64,000 nt of DNA from Henckelia pumila (lineage: Eukaryota; Streptophyta; Magnoliopsida; Lamiales; Gesneriaceae), in contig NC_133121.1 of NCBI RefSeq assembly GCF_033568475.1, forward strand, positions 136,432,375-136,496,374. The letters are read 5' to 3'. How positions within the stretch are numbered: the first letter of the stretch is position 1; every line of letters begins with the position of its first letter. Made by a program: the position numbers and the translations under genes. Positions 33,990 to 46,811 of this stretch are shown here, piece after piece. The notes below the pieces were generated by a model that was given only the letters and a program-made list of their open reading frames with translations, was not told where the DNA came from and did no database searches.

Positions 33990-34999
33990 ATGTCAAATTT
34001 GGCAAATATTGAATTCGTTGCGCTCGATATCACTGGAAAGAATTATATGCCATGGACTCTCGATGTAGAGATGCATCTTGAGTCATTGGGTCTAAGTGAT
34101 ACCATCAAAGAAATAATATATCATCCTCACAAGAAAAGGCAAAGTCTATGATTTTCTTACGTAGACATCTTAATGAAGGATTGAAATGTGAGTATCTCAC
34201 AGAAAAAGACCCAATGATTTTATGGAAAGGGCTGAAAGAAAGATTTGAGCATATAAGGAAAGTTATACTCCCGACCGCCCGTGATGAATGGAATACGTTA
34301 AGATTCCAAGACTTTAAAAAAGTCAGTGATTACAATTCTGCGATGTATCGAATAGTCTCGCAATTGAAATTTTGTGGGCATGCATTTTCCACATTCCATG
34401 CATCAAATATAACTCTATAACAACAGTATAGAGTGCGTGGATTTTCGAGATATTCCGAACTCATCGCATGCCTTCTTGTGGCGGAAAAGAACAACGAATT
34501 GTTAGTAAGAAATCATCAATCCCGACCCACTGGTTCAACGGCATTTTCAGAAGCAAATGTCGTAATTAAAAATGAAAACCAAAATCAAAGGCATAGACAA
34601 TATTTTGGTCGTGAACGAGGTCGAGGAAGTGGGCGTGGACGTGGACGTAAAAATTATCGCGGTCGTGGTCGTGGCCGTAGATATGAAAATAATCGAGATA
34701 GTTATTTCAATAACTCATTTAAAAAGAACGTCACGAACCACCCACCAAAAAGGCAGCATGAAAATACGAGTGAAAATGAAAATCACTCAAAAAGATCTGA
34801 GAGTGTTTGTTATAGATGTGGCATTTCAGGACATTGGTCATATATTTGTCGAACCCCTGAGCACCTATGTAAGCTCTATAAAAAATCGACAAAAGAAAAA
34901 GGAAAAGAGACCAATTTTATTGAAAATAGTGACCATTTAATTGGTTCAACTAGTTTCAATGCTGCAGATTTTTTGAATGATTTCGAAGACATTGATTAA
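33990..34999 (+). pseudogene. Copia-A gag, frameshifted
   Basis: Starts at ATG 33990 in good context (CCACCATG). It shows the copia gag pattern: an N-terminal region with FVALDITGKNYMPWTLDVEM, the segment MIFLRRHLNEGLK, VILPTARDEW and SELIACLLVAEKNNELL, then an Arg/Gly-rich stretch (34610-34680) and a CCHC knuckle CYRCGISGHWSYIC. The frame shifts near 34130-34150. A stop at 34418-34420 and an apparent deletion before it (34378-34392) break it again. In life it would form the virus-like particle. Confidence 0.8.
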
Positions 35000-35128
35000 A
35001 AGATTGGTGGAACTAGATTGTAACAAATTTGTATTTTTCATGCATTCTTGTATTATAAAGCATGATATATTTTGCATTTGTATTGTACTTAATTTTTCTT
35101 TATTGCATTTTTGTGAAGTTTGATTGAT

Positions 35129-35802
35129 ATGGAAAATGCTATGAGCAAACATGAAAATAATATCATGGAAATTTGCATACCGGATAGTGGTACAACGCAC
35201 ACTATTATGCGAGATGAAAAATATTTCATGGAAATAAAACCAACAAAAACAATGGTGAATACCATATCAGGTCCTGTAGACTTGATTGAAGGTTGTGGTA
35301 GAGCACGATTTTTGTTACCAAATGGTACAAAATTTTGGATAAATGATGCTTTATATTCACCACAATCGAAAAAAAATTTGTTGAGTTTTAATGACATATA
35401 TTCTCATGGATATGATACTGAGACGATAACTGATGAAAATCAGAAATATATGTGTCTTACCACATATAAATCAGGAAAAAAATATGTGGTTGAAAAATTA
35501 TCAATGCTCCCTACTGAATTGCATTATACACATATAAGGTCAATCGAATCAAATATGGTGGTTAATAATTCTTCAATATTAACCAATTGGCATGATCGAT
35601 TGGGACATCCTGGTTCAATAATGATACGAAGAATTATTGAAAATACACATGATCATCCATTGAAAGACCAGAAGATCTTTCAAAATAATAAGTTTCAATG
35701 TAAAACATGTTCTCTTGGAAAACTTATTATAAGACCATCACCAGCTAAAATCCAAGCAGAATCACTCATATTTCTTGAACGTATTCAGGGTGATATTTGT
35801 GG
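35129..35802 (+). pseudogene. Copia-A protease and integrase start
   Basis: Contains the aspartic protease motif PDSGTTHTIM and the integrase zinc site (WHDRLGHPG with H, then CKTCSLGKL). It then reaches GDICG at the start of the integrase core, where Copia-B inserts after the target TGTGG (35798-35802). The frame is open in this part. It continues at 45253. Confidence 0.85.
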
Positions 35803-37661
35803 TGTTGGAAAACTGGCGTTCAGATCAATCACGATTGATACCCGGTGCAGCGGAAGTTTAAAATTTTATTATGGAACAATTCCATAGTGTGGGTATCAAC
35901 CGTTTAACGATTAAATTATAAGTGTGTGTAAAATTAAATAACAATTATTAAATTTTACCTTCAATCTCGAAGCGAGATTATTGGACTCCAACAGATTTCT
36001 CTGCTCTTGTTGTCTCTCCCAGGAACTGATGAACTCCTTCAATCAGGTCCACGAATGGAGGTTTAATCCCTCTGATAGATTGCACTAGAAAATCTATCAG
36101 AAGTTTTCTACGAAGAGAATAAACGAATTTGATTCGCTATTCCAGACTGCAATTCAAAATCACAGACCGGAATTTCTCACGCAGAGAAGGGAGGGGCGCG
36201 GCCGAACTGAGAGGGGAGGCTAGGGTTTTTCGAAAAATCCTGTCTCAATTATGACCAGTTGTGTGTAATTTCTGTACTGTAATAATTTATTTATAATGCA
36301 GGCCACTAACACCTTAGGGCCCATTAGTCATAAGTTGAGGCCCGACAAGCAAAGCCCGCATGTTCAGAAATTAATATAAAATTCATCGTGACTCCGATTG
36401 ATGAACCGATTTCACCAATGTGCACAGAAACCATTTCTGCACATTTTAAAGTCAAGATAAATTTTCCTGAATCCGAATTCAGTGATTTCCAAAAAAATGT
36501 CCATCCCTATGTCATTTTAGGAAATCCTACTCCCTTACTCTTATTTAAGAAGTCCAACTTCTTTATTCATTAAATTTAACTCTTTAAATTTAACTATCTC
36601 AACGGGGATTAAAACTCCATTACACTGTGTGACCCTCAATGGTTCAGGGATACAGCTAGCCGTGGGCTCACAACTCCTTGTGACTCGGAACAACGATTTC
36701 CGACTTGCCCAACGAATCATGGTAAAGCGCCTAGCAACATCGCCCCATGATTCCCTAGGTATCACTGATAGTGCCTACAAGAACCAGTAGATTTTGGTTA
36801 GCGTACAGTACGGTCCCTTCATCCATATATCCCGATCGAATCAACAACCATTGGTATATCGAGAGTCGCTCAAGATTCGATAACTATGCAATACATCTTG
36901 AAGATCAAATTAGTGACATCGCATGTGCTACTAAGAAATCATTTCTTAAATCACATCAAGTACTCTGGCCAGAGATTTGTCACACTAATATCTCCTCAGA
37001 TCGCATAGGATATCCACACTCGCAAGTATGTGGTGAATCCTTGACAACAATGCATCGACTCCTATATGTGTTGTAACTGTACCCAATCCCGACACCTGAT
37101 GACCCCCATAGAGTCGGTAAACGAGTCAAAGCACAGTACTAGCATATAGAGTCTCCATGATGTTTCAAGTAGTAAGGACTAATGGTGTACAACCAAAACC
37201 GCGGACTTTATCCACTCGATAAGTGATAACCACTTGGAAAGTCCGGATAGGGTAGTTCGATTATTCATCCTATGAATATCCATTTGCATGCTTCGAACAT
37301 CTCCATGTTCCCTACCAATGAAACGTGGTACTCCGCATCGCAAATGCTAGTCTCAAACTCGAGCGATCCTTATCCTTATTATCGGACGACTCAATCGACT
37401 AGGAACAGTTTAGAATATACAGTGACTATAAGATGTATTTCATGATAGACATCCCCATGTTCTACCACATCTTACATACACTATAGTATATTCAAGGTCT
37501 TTATCAAAACAACAATAGTATATCACAATATAACAATATGAAGAAAGATAAAGTCATTGCCATTAATAAAAGTGTAAATTACATTAAACAAAAGATCGTT
37601 TGTACAAAGAGTCATCAAAGCCCATAGCCACAAGTTGGCTCACTGGGCACCCACTCTTTCA
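35803..37661 (-). repeat. Copia-B 3' LTR
   Basis: 1859 bp, next to the polypurine tract. It differs from the partner LTR at about eight positions by eye (for example in the blocks near 36223, 36287, 36606 and 37387), pointing to a fairly recent insertion. Confidence 0.93.
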
Positions 37662-37676
37662 ATCTCCCACTTGCCC
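37662..37676 (-). other. Copia-B polypurine tract
   Basis: The minus strand reads GGGCAAGTGGGAGAT directly before the 3' LTR. It primes plus-strand synthesis and overlaps the gag-pol stop codon by one base. Confidence 0.8.
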
Positions 37677-40600
37677 TATAGCCAACTAGTCATACTACGT
37701 AGACCCATTGCTTCACGATGTTTGTCAAACAATGGTCCTGGCAAGGGCTTAGTAAGCGGATCAGCGATATTGTCTGTAGAGGCCACTCGTTCGACAGTGA
37801 TGTCTCCTCTTTCCACAATCTCCCGGATGATGTGGTATTTCCTCAGTACGTGTTTGGATATTTGATGAGACCTTGGTTCCTTTGCTTGAGCAACGGCACC
37901 CGTGTTGTCACAGTACACCGGGACTGGACCAACAAATTCAGGAATGACGCCCAACTCTTGGACGAACTTCCTCATCCAAACGGCCTCTTTAGCAGCAGCT
38001 GATGCTGCAATGTATTCAGCCTTAGTGGTGGAATCCGCTGTGGTGTCCTGCTTGGAACTCTTCCAAGAGACAGCACCGCCATTGAGCATGAACACAAATC
38101 CAGAGGTTGACTTCGAGTCATCCACGTCACTTTGGAAGCTAGAGTCGGTATAGCCTTCCAATTTCAGATCTCGTCCTCCATATACCATGAACATATTCTT
38201 AGTCCTTCGTAAGTACTTAAGAATGTCCTTCACGGCTTTCCAATGCATTTGACCAGGATTAGCCTGATATCTGCTCGTGACACTCAGAGCAAATGCTACA
38301 TCCGGTCTGGTAGATATCATCCCATACATGATACTACCTATAGCTGACGCATATGGTACATGTGTCATATTCTCTATCTCTGCATCAGTCTTGGGACACA
38401 TAGACTTGGATAAAGAAACTCCATGACACATGGGTAGATGTCCTCTCTTGGACCCATCCATTGAAAACCGTTTCAATATGGTGTCGATGTAGGTTGATTG
38501 AGTGAGTCCTATCATTCTCTTAGATCTATCTCTATAGATCTGTATCCCAAGAATGTAGGATGCCTCACCCAAATCCTTCATCGAGAATCTACCTGATAAC
38601 CATATCTTTGTTGACTGCAACATCCCTACACCATTTCCAATGAGTAGGATGTCATCAACATAAAGTACTAAGAATGTCACAGCATCCTTAACTACTTTCT
38701 TGTACACGCACGGTTCCTCCGGGTTCTTGATGAAACCAAAATCTTTTATTGTTTCATCAAATTTCTGGTTCCAACTTCTTGATGCTTGTTTTAGACCATA
38801 AATTGATCTCTGAAGCTTGCATACCTTATGCTCGCTTCCCATGGATGTGAACCCCTCAGGCTGCTTCATATAGATTTCTTCCTTAATGTCTCCATTAAGA
38901 AAAGCAGTCTTCACATCCATTTGCCATATCTCATAGTCATACCATGCAGCTATAGCAATAAGGATTCTTATGGACTTGAACATCGCAACTGGTGAAAAGG
39001 TTTCATCATAGTCAACTCCTTGTCTTTGAGTATAACCTTTCGCCACCAATCGCCCCTTGTAGGTCAATACCTTACCATCAGGCCCAATCTTTCTTTTGTA
39101 GATCCATTTACACCCTATTGGAACAATTCCATCGGGAGGATCTACTAAAGACCAAACTTGATTTGTATCCATCGAATCAATTTCCGACTGCATAGCTTCA
39201 AGCCATAAATTTGAATCCGCATCAGAAATTGCTTCCTTGAAGTTTCTTGGATCACATCCAATGTCGGGTTCATCTTGATCCCCTTCAAGAAGAAGACCAT
39301 ATCGAATAGGAGGTCTAGAAGTCCTCTCGGATCTTCTAGGTACAGGCGTGTCCAGTAATGGTTCCTGAGGCGTAGGATCGTTATTTTGTATTTCGGGTTC
39401 TTCTCGAACTTCTTCGAGTTCCATCATCTCGCCTTTCTTATCCAATAAGAACTCCTTCTCCAAGAAGGTGGCATTCCTAGAAACAAACACCTTTGTTTCA
39501 GCAGGATAATAGAAATAATATCCGATTGAATTCTTCGGATACCCTACAAAATAACATAAGCTGGATCGACTATCCAACTTATCTCCCACTGTCCGCTTCA
39601 CGTAAGCAGGACATCCCCAAATCCTCAAGTACGAATACTTAGGAGCTTTGCCATTCCATAACTCGTATGGTGTTTTGTCCACTGCTTTAGTGTGGACGTT
39701 GTTCAACAACAATACCGCCGTTTCAAGCGCATAGCCCCAAAACGAAGGTGGAAGCTCAGTGAAGCTCATCATGGATCGAACCATGTCCAACAAAGTTCGA
39801 TTACGACGCTCCGATACACCATTCAGCTGTGGTGTCATAGGAGGAGTCCACTGAGAGAGAATCCCATTCTCTTTCAGATAGTCCAAAAACTCGGTACTCA
39901 AGTATTCTCCACCTCGATCCGATCGAAGTGCTTTAATACTTTTACCTAGCTTGTTTTCTACTTCAGCCTTGAATTCTTTGAACTTTTCAAATGCTTCAGA
40001 CTTATATTTCATTAAATATAAATACCCATACCTTGAATAATCGTCAGTAAAGGTAATGAAGTAGGTGTGGCCATATTGAGTCCCAACTCTAAATGGTCCA
40101 CAAACATCTGTATGGATCAAATCCAACAGATTTTGACTACGCTCAGGCTTCCCCTTAAAAGGAGATTTAGTCATTTTCCCTTTTAGACAGGATTCACAAG
40201 TAGGTAGAGAGTTAATATCAGACATATCAAACATGCCCTCTCCCACTAGCTTGTTCATCCTCCTTGAGGAAATATGACCTAGCCTAGCATGCCAAAGGTT
40301 CGCCGGGTTTTGACTATCGATTTTCCTTTTGTTTGTTGTTGCCGGTTTATCAATATAATTTATTGGAACGTCTTTCAGTTTTAAGTTGTATAGATCGTTT
40401 TCAAGTTGTCCATTTCCAATCAAACATTCATTCTTGTAAATATTGCAAATCTCATTCACAAAATTGCAAGAATAACCATCTCTATCTAGCATAGAAACAG
40501 AAATAATGTTTTTAATTAAATCCGGAACAAATAAAACATCTCTTAAAAATAACTTAAAACCGTTCTGCAAAATTAAACAAACATCTCCAATGGCTGTAGC

Positions 40601-41520
40601 TTCAACTCTGGAACCATTCCCGAGCCTCAGCTGGGTCTCACCCATTCTAAGCCTGCGACTTCTTGTCATCACCTGCAAATCATTGCAAATGTGAGATCCA
40701 CATCCGGTATCCAATACCCAAGAAGTAGTATTCTCGCCTTTCAATGACCGGGCTTCTTGCAGTAATGGCAAACATCCTTGGATTTTCCATTGTTTGAAGC
40801 CTTTGTCTTGTGCTTTTTCTCGGGCTCGACTTTCTTGGGTGGGGCAGAACGTTTCTTGCCCTTCATACTTGGCCCCTTCTTAGCAGAAGATGAGGAGCCC
40901 ACCAAGAAAGCTGGCTTATCCTTCTTAAGTGTGGATTCATATGTCACAAGCATATTGACCATCTCTTCAAGGGTGGCCTCTATCTTGTTCATATTAAAAT
41001 TTACCACAAATCCGTCAAACGAAGAAGGAAGAGACAGAAGCAGTAAATCCACGTTGAGTTCATGCTCCAACACCAAATCAAGAGTTGCTAACTTCTGTAT
41101 GAGCCAAATCACTCATACACCATGATCACGGACCGAAGTCCCTTCACGCATGCGACACGTCATTAGCTCCTTAACAGTAGCGAACCTTTCAGCCCTCGAT
41201 TGAGCCCCAAAAAGTTCCTTGAGTTGAGCGTGAATGTCAGCAGCATTCACGGTGTCCTCAAATCGCCTCTGGAGTTCATCAGACATCGAGGCTTGCATAT
41301 AGCATTTGGTCTTGATGTCATGGTCCCACCATGCATCAAGTTTGGCCAATTCCTCTGGACTTACGTCAGCTGGTGCTTCCTTCGGAGGTGATTTCTCTAA
41401 CACGTAGAGCATCTTCTCCGAAGTCAAGACAATCTTCAACTTCCGGAACCATTCCGTATAGTTTGCGCCAGTTAACTTGTTTTGTTCGAGGATCGAGAAT
41501 AATGGATTACGCGAATTCAT
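37676..41520 (-). pseudogene. Copia-B gag-pol with stop and deletion
   Basis: Gag starts at the ATG at 41520. After VRDHG it meets TGA (41113-41115) where Copia-C has CGA, a C-to-T change at a CpG. The frame goes on to the first part of the CCHC knuckle (CHYCKKPGH), where roughly 70 bp present in Copia-C are missing; this shifts the frame and removes the end of the knuckle. From 40771 to 37676 protease (DTGCGSH), integrase (HARLGH, CESCLKGK, D-D-E), RT (MDVKTAFLNG, YVDDILL) and RNase H follow in one frame of 1031 codons, ending in the typical copia tail SMTSWL. Confidence 0.92.
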
Positions 41521-43376
41521 TGTATGAAATACTGAAAAGAAAAACAGACATATATCAATGATTGTTTAAGCAATTTACTAAGACATAAAATAGGCGAATT
41601 TAATTTTATGAATCTCACTCCCACTATTTTAACGATTTCACTACCCTCTAGTGAAAACGGGAAACTTTTTCCTTAGTGAGAACATGGAGTCCAATTGACA
41701 AACTTATGGTCTCGAATAATATCAGCCAACCATAATTCTCAAAAGGTAGAGCCCAATTGCTTCCAAAGCAACCCCCATGTGTTTACCTCATGTCCAATAA
41801 GGGCCCAATAATATGACGCCGTTTAAAGTGACATGTCAAGATGACCCATCAATATTAAGTTGTGATGGACGGTCGCCATGTGGATCCCCCAATAATATGA
41901 GCCGATCCCATGGGAGTTCCACCCAACTTACAACATTTGTCGATCCAATGTACAGCTTTCCGACGAACGGGCCCCCCCAATAATATGAGCCGGACCATAT
42001 CCGCGGGTAGCATCTCATACATTGACCGTTGATGGAAGGTAGGAATATTTAAACAAATTTAAATTTCCTTTATTTATCTTGATATCAATTTTAAATCATA
42101 TTTAAAATGAGGGATTTTTAATTATGAAAATTTGTCTCATCATTTTTCAATTTATTGTATGCTTGCCGGATTCATACAATTATGTCTAAACCATGCATAC
42201 AATCATAATATCATATATTATATATAGGATGATCGATTCCATTTCTAATTGACTCGTGGTTGCCAATCACGAGTCTTAGTCCAATCCTAGGTAATATGCA
42301 GTATGCAATGCAATCCTATTACATTAGCTTCCAATTTACATTTCTTCGTCTTTATTGTCTGCTGGGCCCACCATCTTCAAATCTTGATCTCCCACTAAAT
42401 CTAATGTATTTACAATAAATAGCAATGACAAGTAGGGGATACATTTTAGGGGTGGAAACGGGCCATAAACCAAGCCCACTTTTATTACATATGACATTCA
42501 TATTGGGCCATAAACCAGGCCCATTAATAAAACCAACAACAATAAAACAAATGTAAATTCCTAACATACACCTACAAAATTGGTCATGGCAATCGATCAT
42601 CCTTATCCAATAACATTTAATTCAAAATTAATTTATTGGATATCATGCATATGGCAATTTAAATTTAAACAGGATAAAATCATATTTTATATATAAAATC
42701 ATATTTTACATATAAAATCATATTTTACCTTTTATTAAATAAAATCATATTTTATCTACAGAATCTAATTTTATAGATAAAAGCATATTTTACTTAATAT
42801 ATACATAAGATCAAATCTTAGCATCAATTGTACCAAAAATAATTGATTTCAAAATTCAATTTAAGGATAAAATATTAAAATTTTCCAAAAATTCAAATTT
42901 ATCCAAAAATCAATTTATCCAAAAATCAATTTTAAAATTTTCGGACTCGAACAATTCGATCCGATGCCTCGTGAACCAATCAAAAACAATTTTTGACCTG
43001 ACCAAAAATAAAATTTTAACACATTAAAATTAATTTAAATAAAAAAATAATTTTTCCCGCGGGCCGCCCGGGACACTCCCGGGTCGGCCCGCACCCGTGG
43101 GCGCGGGCCGGGGCAGCCCGGCTGCCCCTTTAGGGCAGCGACAATCGCTGCCCTGGCGGGCGGCGCCGAGCGTCGCCCCTGAGTGGCGCCGTGCGCCGCC
43201 CTGGGCAGCGACGTGCGCCGCCGTGGGCGGCGCTGTGCGCCCCCTTTGGGCGGCTCGCTGCCCGGGTTTTGCCCGAAAAAATAAAATTTTTTATTTAAAA
43301 TATTTATTTTGTTTTAAAAAACCAAGACTCAAAAATTTTTGTACAATCGATTAATTTAATCGTTTGATCTGAGCAA
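41521..43376 (-). other. Copia-B untranslated leader with GC-rich block
   Basis: About 1.85 kb between primer site and gag. It holds four spaced AATAATAT-G motifs (41720-42000, antisense of the ATATTATTGGG motif of Copia-C) and a very GC-rich block at 43051-43280 made of short GCAGCG and GGCGGCGC-like words. No coding signal; the Ala/Arg-rich ORF at 43097-43354 comes from base composition. Confidence 0.7.
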
Positions 43377-43392
43377 CCTGGCTTTGATACCA
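43377..43392 (-). other. Copia-B primer binding site
   Basis: The minus strand reads TGGTATCAAAGCCAGG one base after the 5' LTR. It matches the 3' end of initiator tRNA-Met except for A in place of G at position 9. Confidence 0.85.
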
Positions 43393-43393
43393 C

Positions 43394-45252
43394 TGTTGGA
43401 AAACTGGCGTTCAGATCAATCACGATTGATACCCGGTGCAGCGGAAGTTTAAAATTTTATTATGGAACAATTCCATAGTGTGGGTATCAACCGTTTAACG
43501 ATTAAATTATAAGTGTGTGTAAAATTAAATAACAATTATTAAATTTTACCTTCAATCTCGAAGCGAGATTATTGGACTCCAACAGATTTCTCTGCTCTTG
43601 TTGTCTCTCCCAGGAACTGATGAACTCCTTCAATCAGGTCCACGAATGGAGGTTTAATCCCTCTGATAGATTGCACTAGAAAATCTATCAGAAGTTTTCT
43701 ACGAAGAGAATAAACGAATTTGATTCGCTATTCCAGACTGCAATTCAAAATCACAGACCGGAATTTCTCACGCAGAGAAGGGAGGGGCGCGGCCGAACTG
43801 AGAGGGGAGGCTAGGGTTTTTTGAAAAATCCTGTCTCAATTATGACCAGTTGTGTGTAATTTCTGTACTGTAATAACTTATTTATAATGCAGGCCACTAA
43901 CACCTTAGGGCCCATTAGTCATAAGTTGAGGCCCGACAAGCAAAGCCCGCATGTTCAGAAATTAATATAAAATTCATCGTGACTCCGATTGATGAACCGA
44001 TTTCACCAATGTGCACAGAAACCATTTCTGCACATTTTAAAGTCAAGATAAATTTTCCTGAATCCGAATTCAGTGATTTCCAAAAAAATGTCCATCCCTA
44101 TGTCATTTTAGGAAATCCTACTCCCTTACTCTTATTTAAGAAGTCCAACTTCTTTATTCATTAAATTTAACTCTTTAAATTTAACTATCTCAACGAGGAT
44201 TAAAACTCCATTACACTGTGTGACCCTCAATGGTTCAGGGATACAGCTAGCCGTGGGCTCACAACTCCTTGTGACTCGGAACAACGATTTCCGACTTGCC
44301 CAACGAATCATGGTAAAGCGCCTAGCAACATCGCCCCATGATTCCCTAGGTATCACTGATAGTGCCTACAAGAACCAGTAGATTTTGATTAGCGTACAGT
44401 ACGGTCCCTTCATCCATATATCCCGATCGAATCAACAACCATTGGTATATCGAGAGTCGCTCAAGATTCGATAACTATGCAATACATCTTGAAGATCAAA
44501 TTAATGACATCGCATGTGCTACTAAGAAACCATTTCTTAAATCACATCAAGTACTCTGGCCAGAGATTCGTCACACTAATATCTCCTCAGATCGCATAGG
44601 ATATCCACACTCGCAAGTATGTGGTGAATCCTTGACAACAATGCATCGACTCCTATATGTGTTGTAACTGTACCCAATCCCGACACCTGATGACCCCCAT
44701 AGAGTCGGTAAACGAGTCAAAGCACAGTACTAGCATATAGAGTCTCCATGATGTTTCAAGTAGTAAGGACTAATGGTGTACAACCAAAACCGCGGACTTT
44801 ATCCACTCGATAAGTGATAACCACTTGGAAAGTCCGGATAGGGTAGTTCGATTATTCATCCTATGAATATCCATTTGCATGCTTCGAACATCTCCATGTT
44901 CCCTACCAATGAAACGTGGTACTCCGCATCGCAAATGCTAGTCTCAAACTCGAGCGATCCTTATCCTTATTATCGGACGGCTCAATCGACTAGGAACAGT
45001 TTAGAATATACAGTGACTATAAGATGTATTTCATGATAGACATCCCCATGTTCTACCACATCTTACATACACTATAGTATATTCAAGGTCTTTATCAAAA
45101 CAACAATAGTATATCACAATATAACAATATGAAGAAAGATAAAGTCATTGCCATTAATAAAAGTGTAAATTACATTAAACAAAAGATCGTTTGTACAAAG
45201 AGTCATCAAAGCCCATAGCCACAAGTTGGCTCACTGGGCACCCACTCTTTCA
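43394..45252 (-). repeat. Copia-B 5' LTR
   Basis: 1859 bp, same length as the partner LTR. Element transcription would start inside this copy and run toward lower coordinates. Confidence 0.93.
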
Positions 45253-46811
45253 TGTGGGCCAATTCATCCACCATGTGGATCATTTCGATATTTTATGGTA
45301 TTGATCGATGCCTCCAGCAGATGGTCACATGCATGCTTATTGTCAACTCGGAATGTGGCATTTGCAAGATTAATGACTCAAATAATAAAATTGCCGAATC
45401 AATTTCCCGATTATACAATCAAGAAAATAAGACTTGATAATGCTGGAGAATTTACTTCCCAAACTTTCAATGACTATTGTATGTCAATGGGAATTACTGT
45501 TGAACATCCTGTTTCTCATGTTCATACACAGAATGGATTAACTGAATCATTGATTAAACATCTACAACTAATTGCTAGACCAATTTTTATGAGAACAAAA
45601 CTCCATATTTCTATATGGGGACATGCAATTTTACATGCTGCGGCATTAATTTGCATCAAACCAAGTGCATATCATAAATTCTCCCCATTACAACTTGCAT
45701 TTGGTAAAGAACCAAATATTTCTCATCTGAAAATTTTTGGATGTATGGTGTATGTGCCTATTGCACCACCTCTACGATCAAAAATGGGTCCTCAAAGAAA
45801 AATTGGTATTTATATCGGTTATGATAGCACATCAATCATTCGATATCTTGAGCCTCAGACAGGCGATGTGTTTACATCACGTTTTGCTGATTGTCATTTT
45901 AATGAAGAAATCTTCCCAATGTTAGGGAGAGAAAAGAAACACATTGAAAAGGAAATCACATGGTATGTACCATCATTGTTACATTTGGATCCAAGGACCA
46001 AACAATGTGAGAAAAATGTACAACAAATTGTGCACTTGCAAAGAATTGCAAATCAAATGCCAGATGCATTTGCAGACACAAAAGGGGTAACCAAATCATA
46101 TATACATATTGTAAATGCCCCTGCTCGAATTGAAATTCCAAAGAAACAAATTGAAGACATTAATGATGTCATAAAACGCTTGAAGCGTGGAAGACCAGAC
46201 GGTTCCAAGGATAAAAATCCTCGGAAAAGAAAAGGCATAGAGAAACACGATGATCATAAAATAGAAAATGGTGTTCCAGAAGAAACACCTGATGATGAAA
46301 ATATTCTGCCAGAACCACAAATTTACGAGAATCGTGAAATCTCTATCAATTATATTAATACTGGAAAAATATGGAACCGAAAAGATATAGAAGATATTGA
46401 TGAGATATTTTCTTATAATGTGGCATGTGACATCATAAATGAAAATGAAGATCATGAACCAAAATCTTTTGGTGAATGTAAAACTCGTCATGATTGGGCC
46501 AAATGGAAAGATTCCATCCAGGTTGAATTGGATTCGCTAAATAAACGTAATGTTTTTGGATCTATAGTCCTCACACCTAAAGGTATAAAACCTGTTGGAT
46601 ACAGATGAGTTTTTATTCGAAAGCGAAATGAGAAAAATGAAATAGCAAGATATAAAGCCAGACTTGTTGCACAAGGTTTTTCTCAAAGGCCTGGAATTGA
46701 TTATGAAGAAAAGTATTCTCCTGTTATGGATGCAATTACGTTTCGATATTTGATTAGTTTGGTCGTGTCTGAAAATTTGAAAATGTGTCTTATGAATGTT
46801 GTTACAGCTTA
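45253..46811 (+). pseudogene. Copia-A integrase core and RT start
   Basis: Continues the frame broken at 35802. The integrase core shows VLIDASSRW (first Asp), IRLDNAGEF (second Asp) and NGLTESLI (Glu), then a Lys/Glu-rich linker (46140-46340). RT begins with DWAKWKDSIQVELDSL and PKGIKPVGYR, then a TGA (46606-46608) where the family has Trp. In RT motif A the expected catalytic Asp is Asn (MNVVTAY). The gypsy element inserts right after TAY at 46811. Confidence 0.88.

Larger units (their letters stand above)
35803..45252 (-). mobile_element. Copia-B: complete but defective Ty1/copia element, 9450 bp
   Basis: Both LTRs are 1859 bp long, TG...CA, and the flanks TGTGG at 35798-35802 and 45253-45257 are an exact 5-bp duplication. 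It has a primer site, GC-rich leader, gag-pol and polypurine tract in minus-strand order. It is the same family as Copia-C. Its coding region has a nonsense change in gag and a deletion of about 70 bp at the gag-protease joint, so it cannot encode its own full product. Confidence 0.95.

Noticed and set aside
34572-34940. Val/Lys-rich ORF overlapping Copia-A gag
   Set aside because: It is another frame of the Arg/Gly-rich gag stretch.
43097-43354. Ala/Arg/Pro-rich ORF in the Copia-B leader (and its partner at 52649-52918)
   Set aside because: It is a by-product of GC-rich short words. It is not conserved as a frame between the two related leaders and has no domain.
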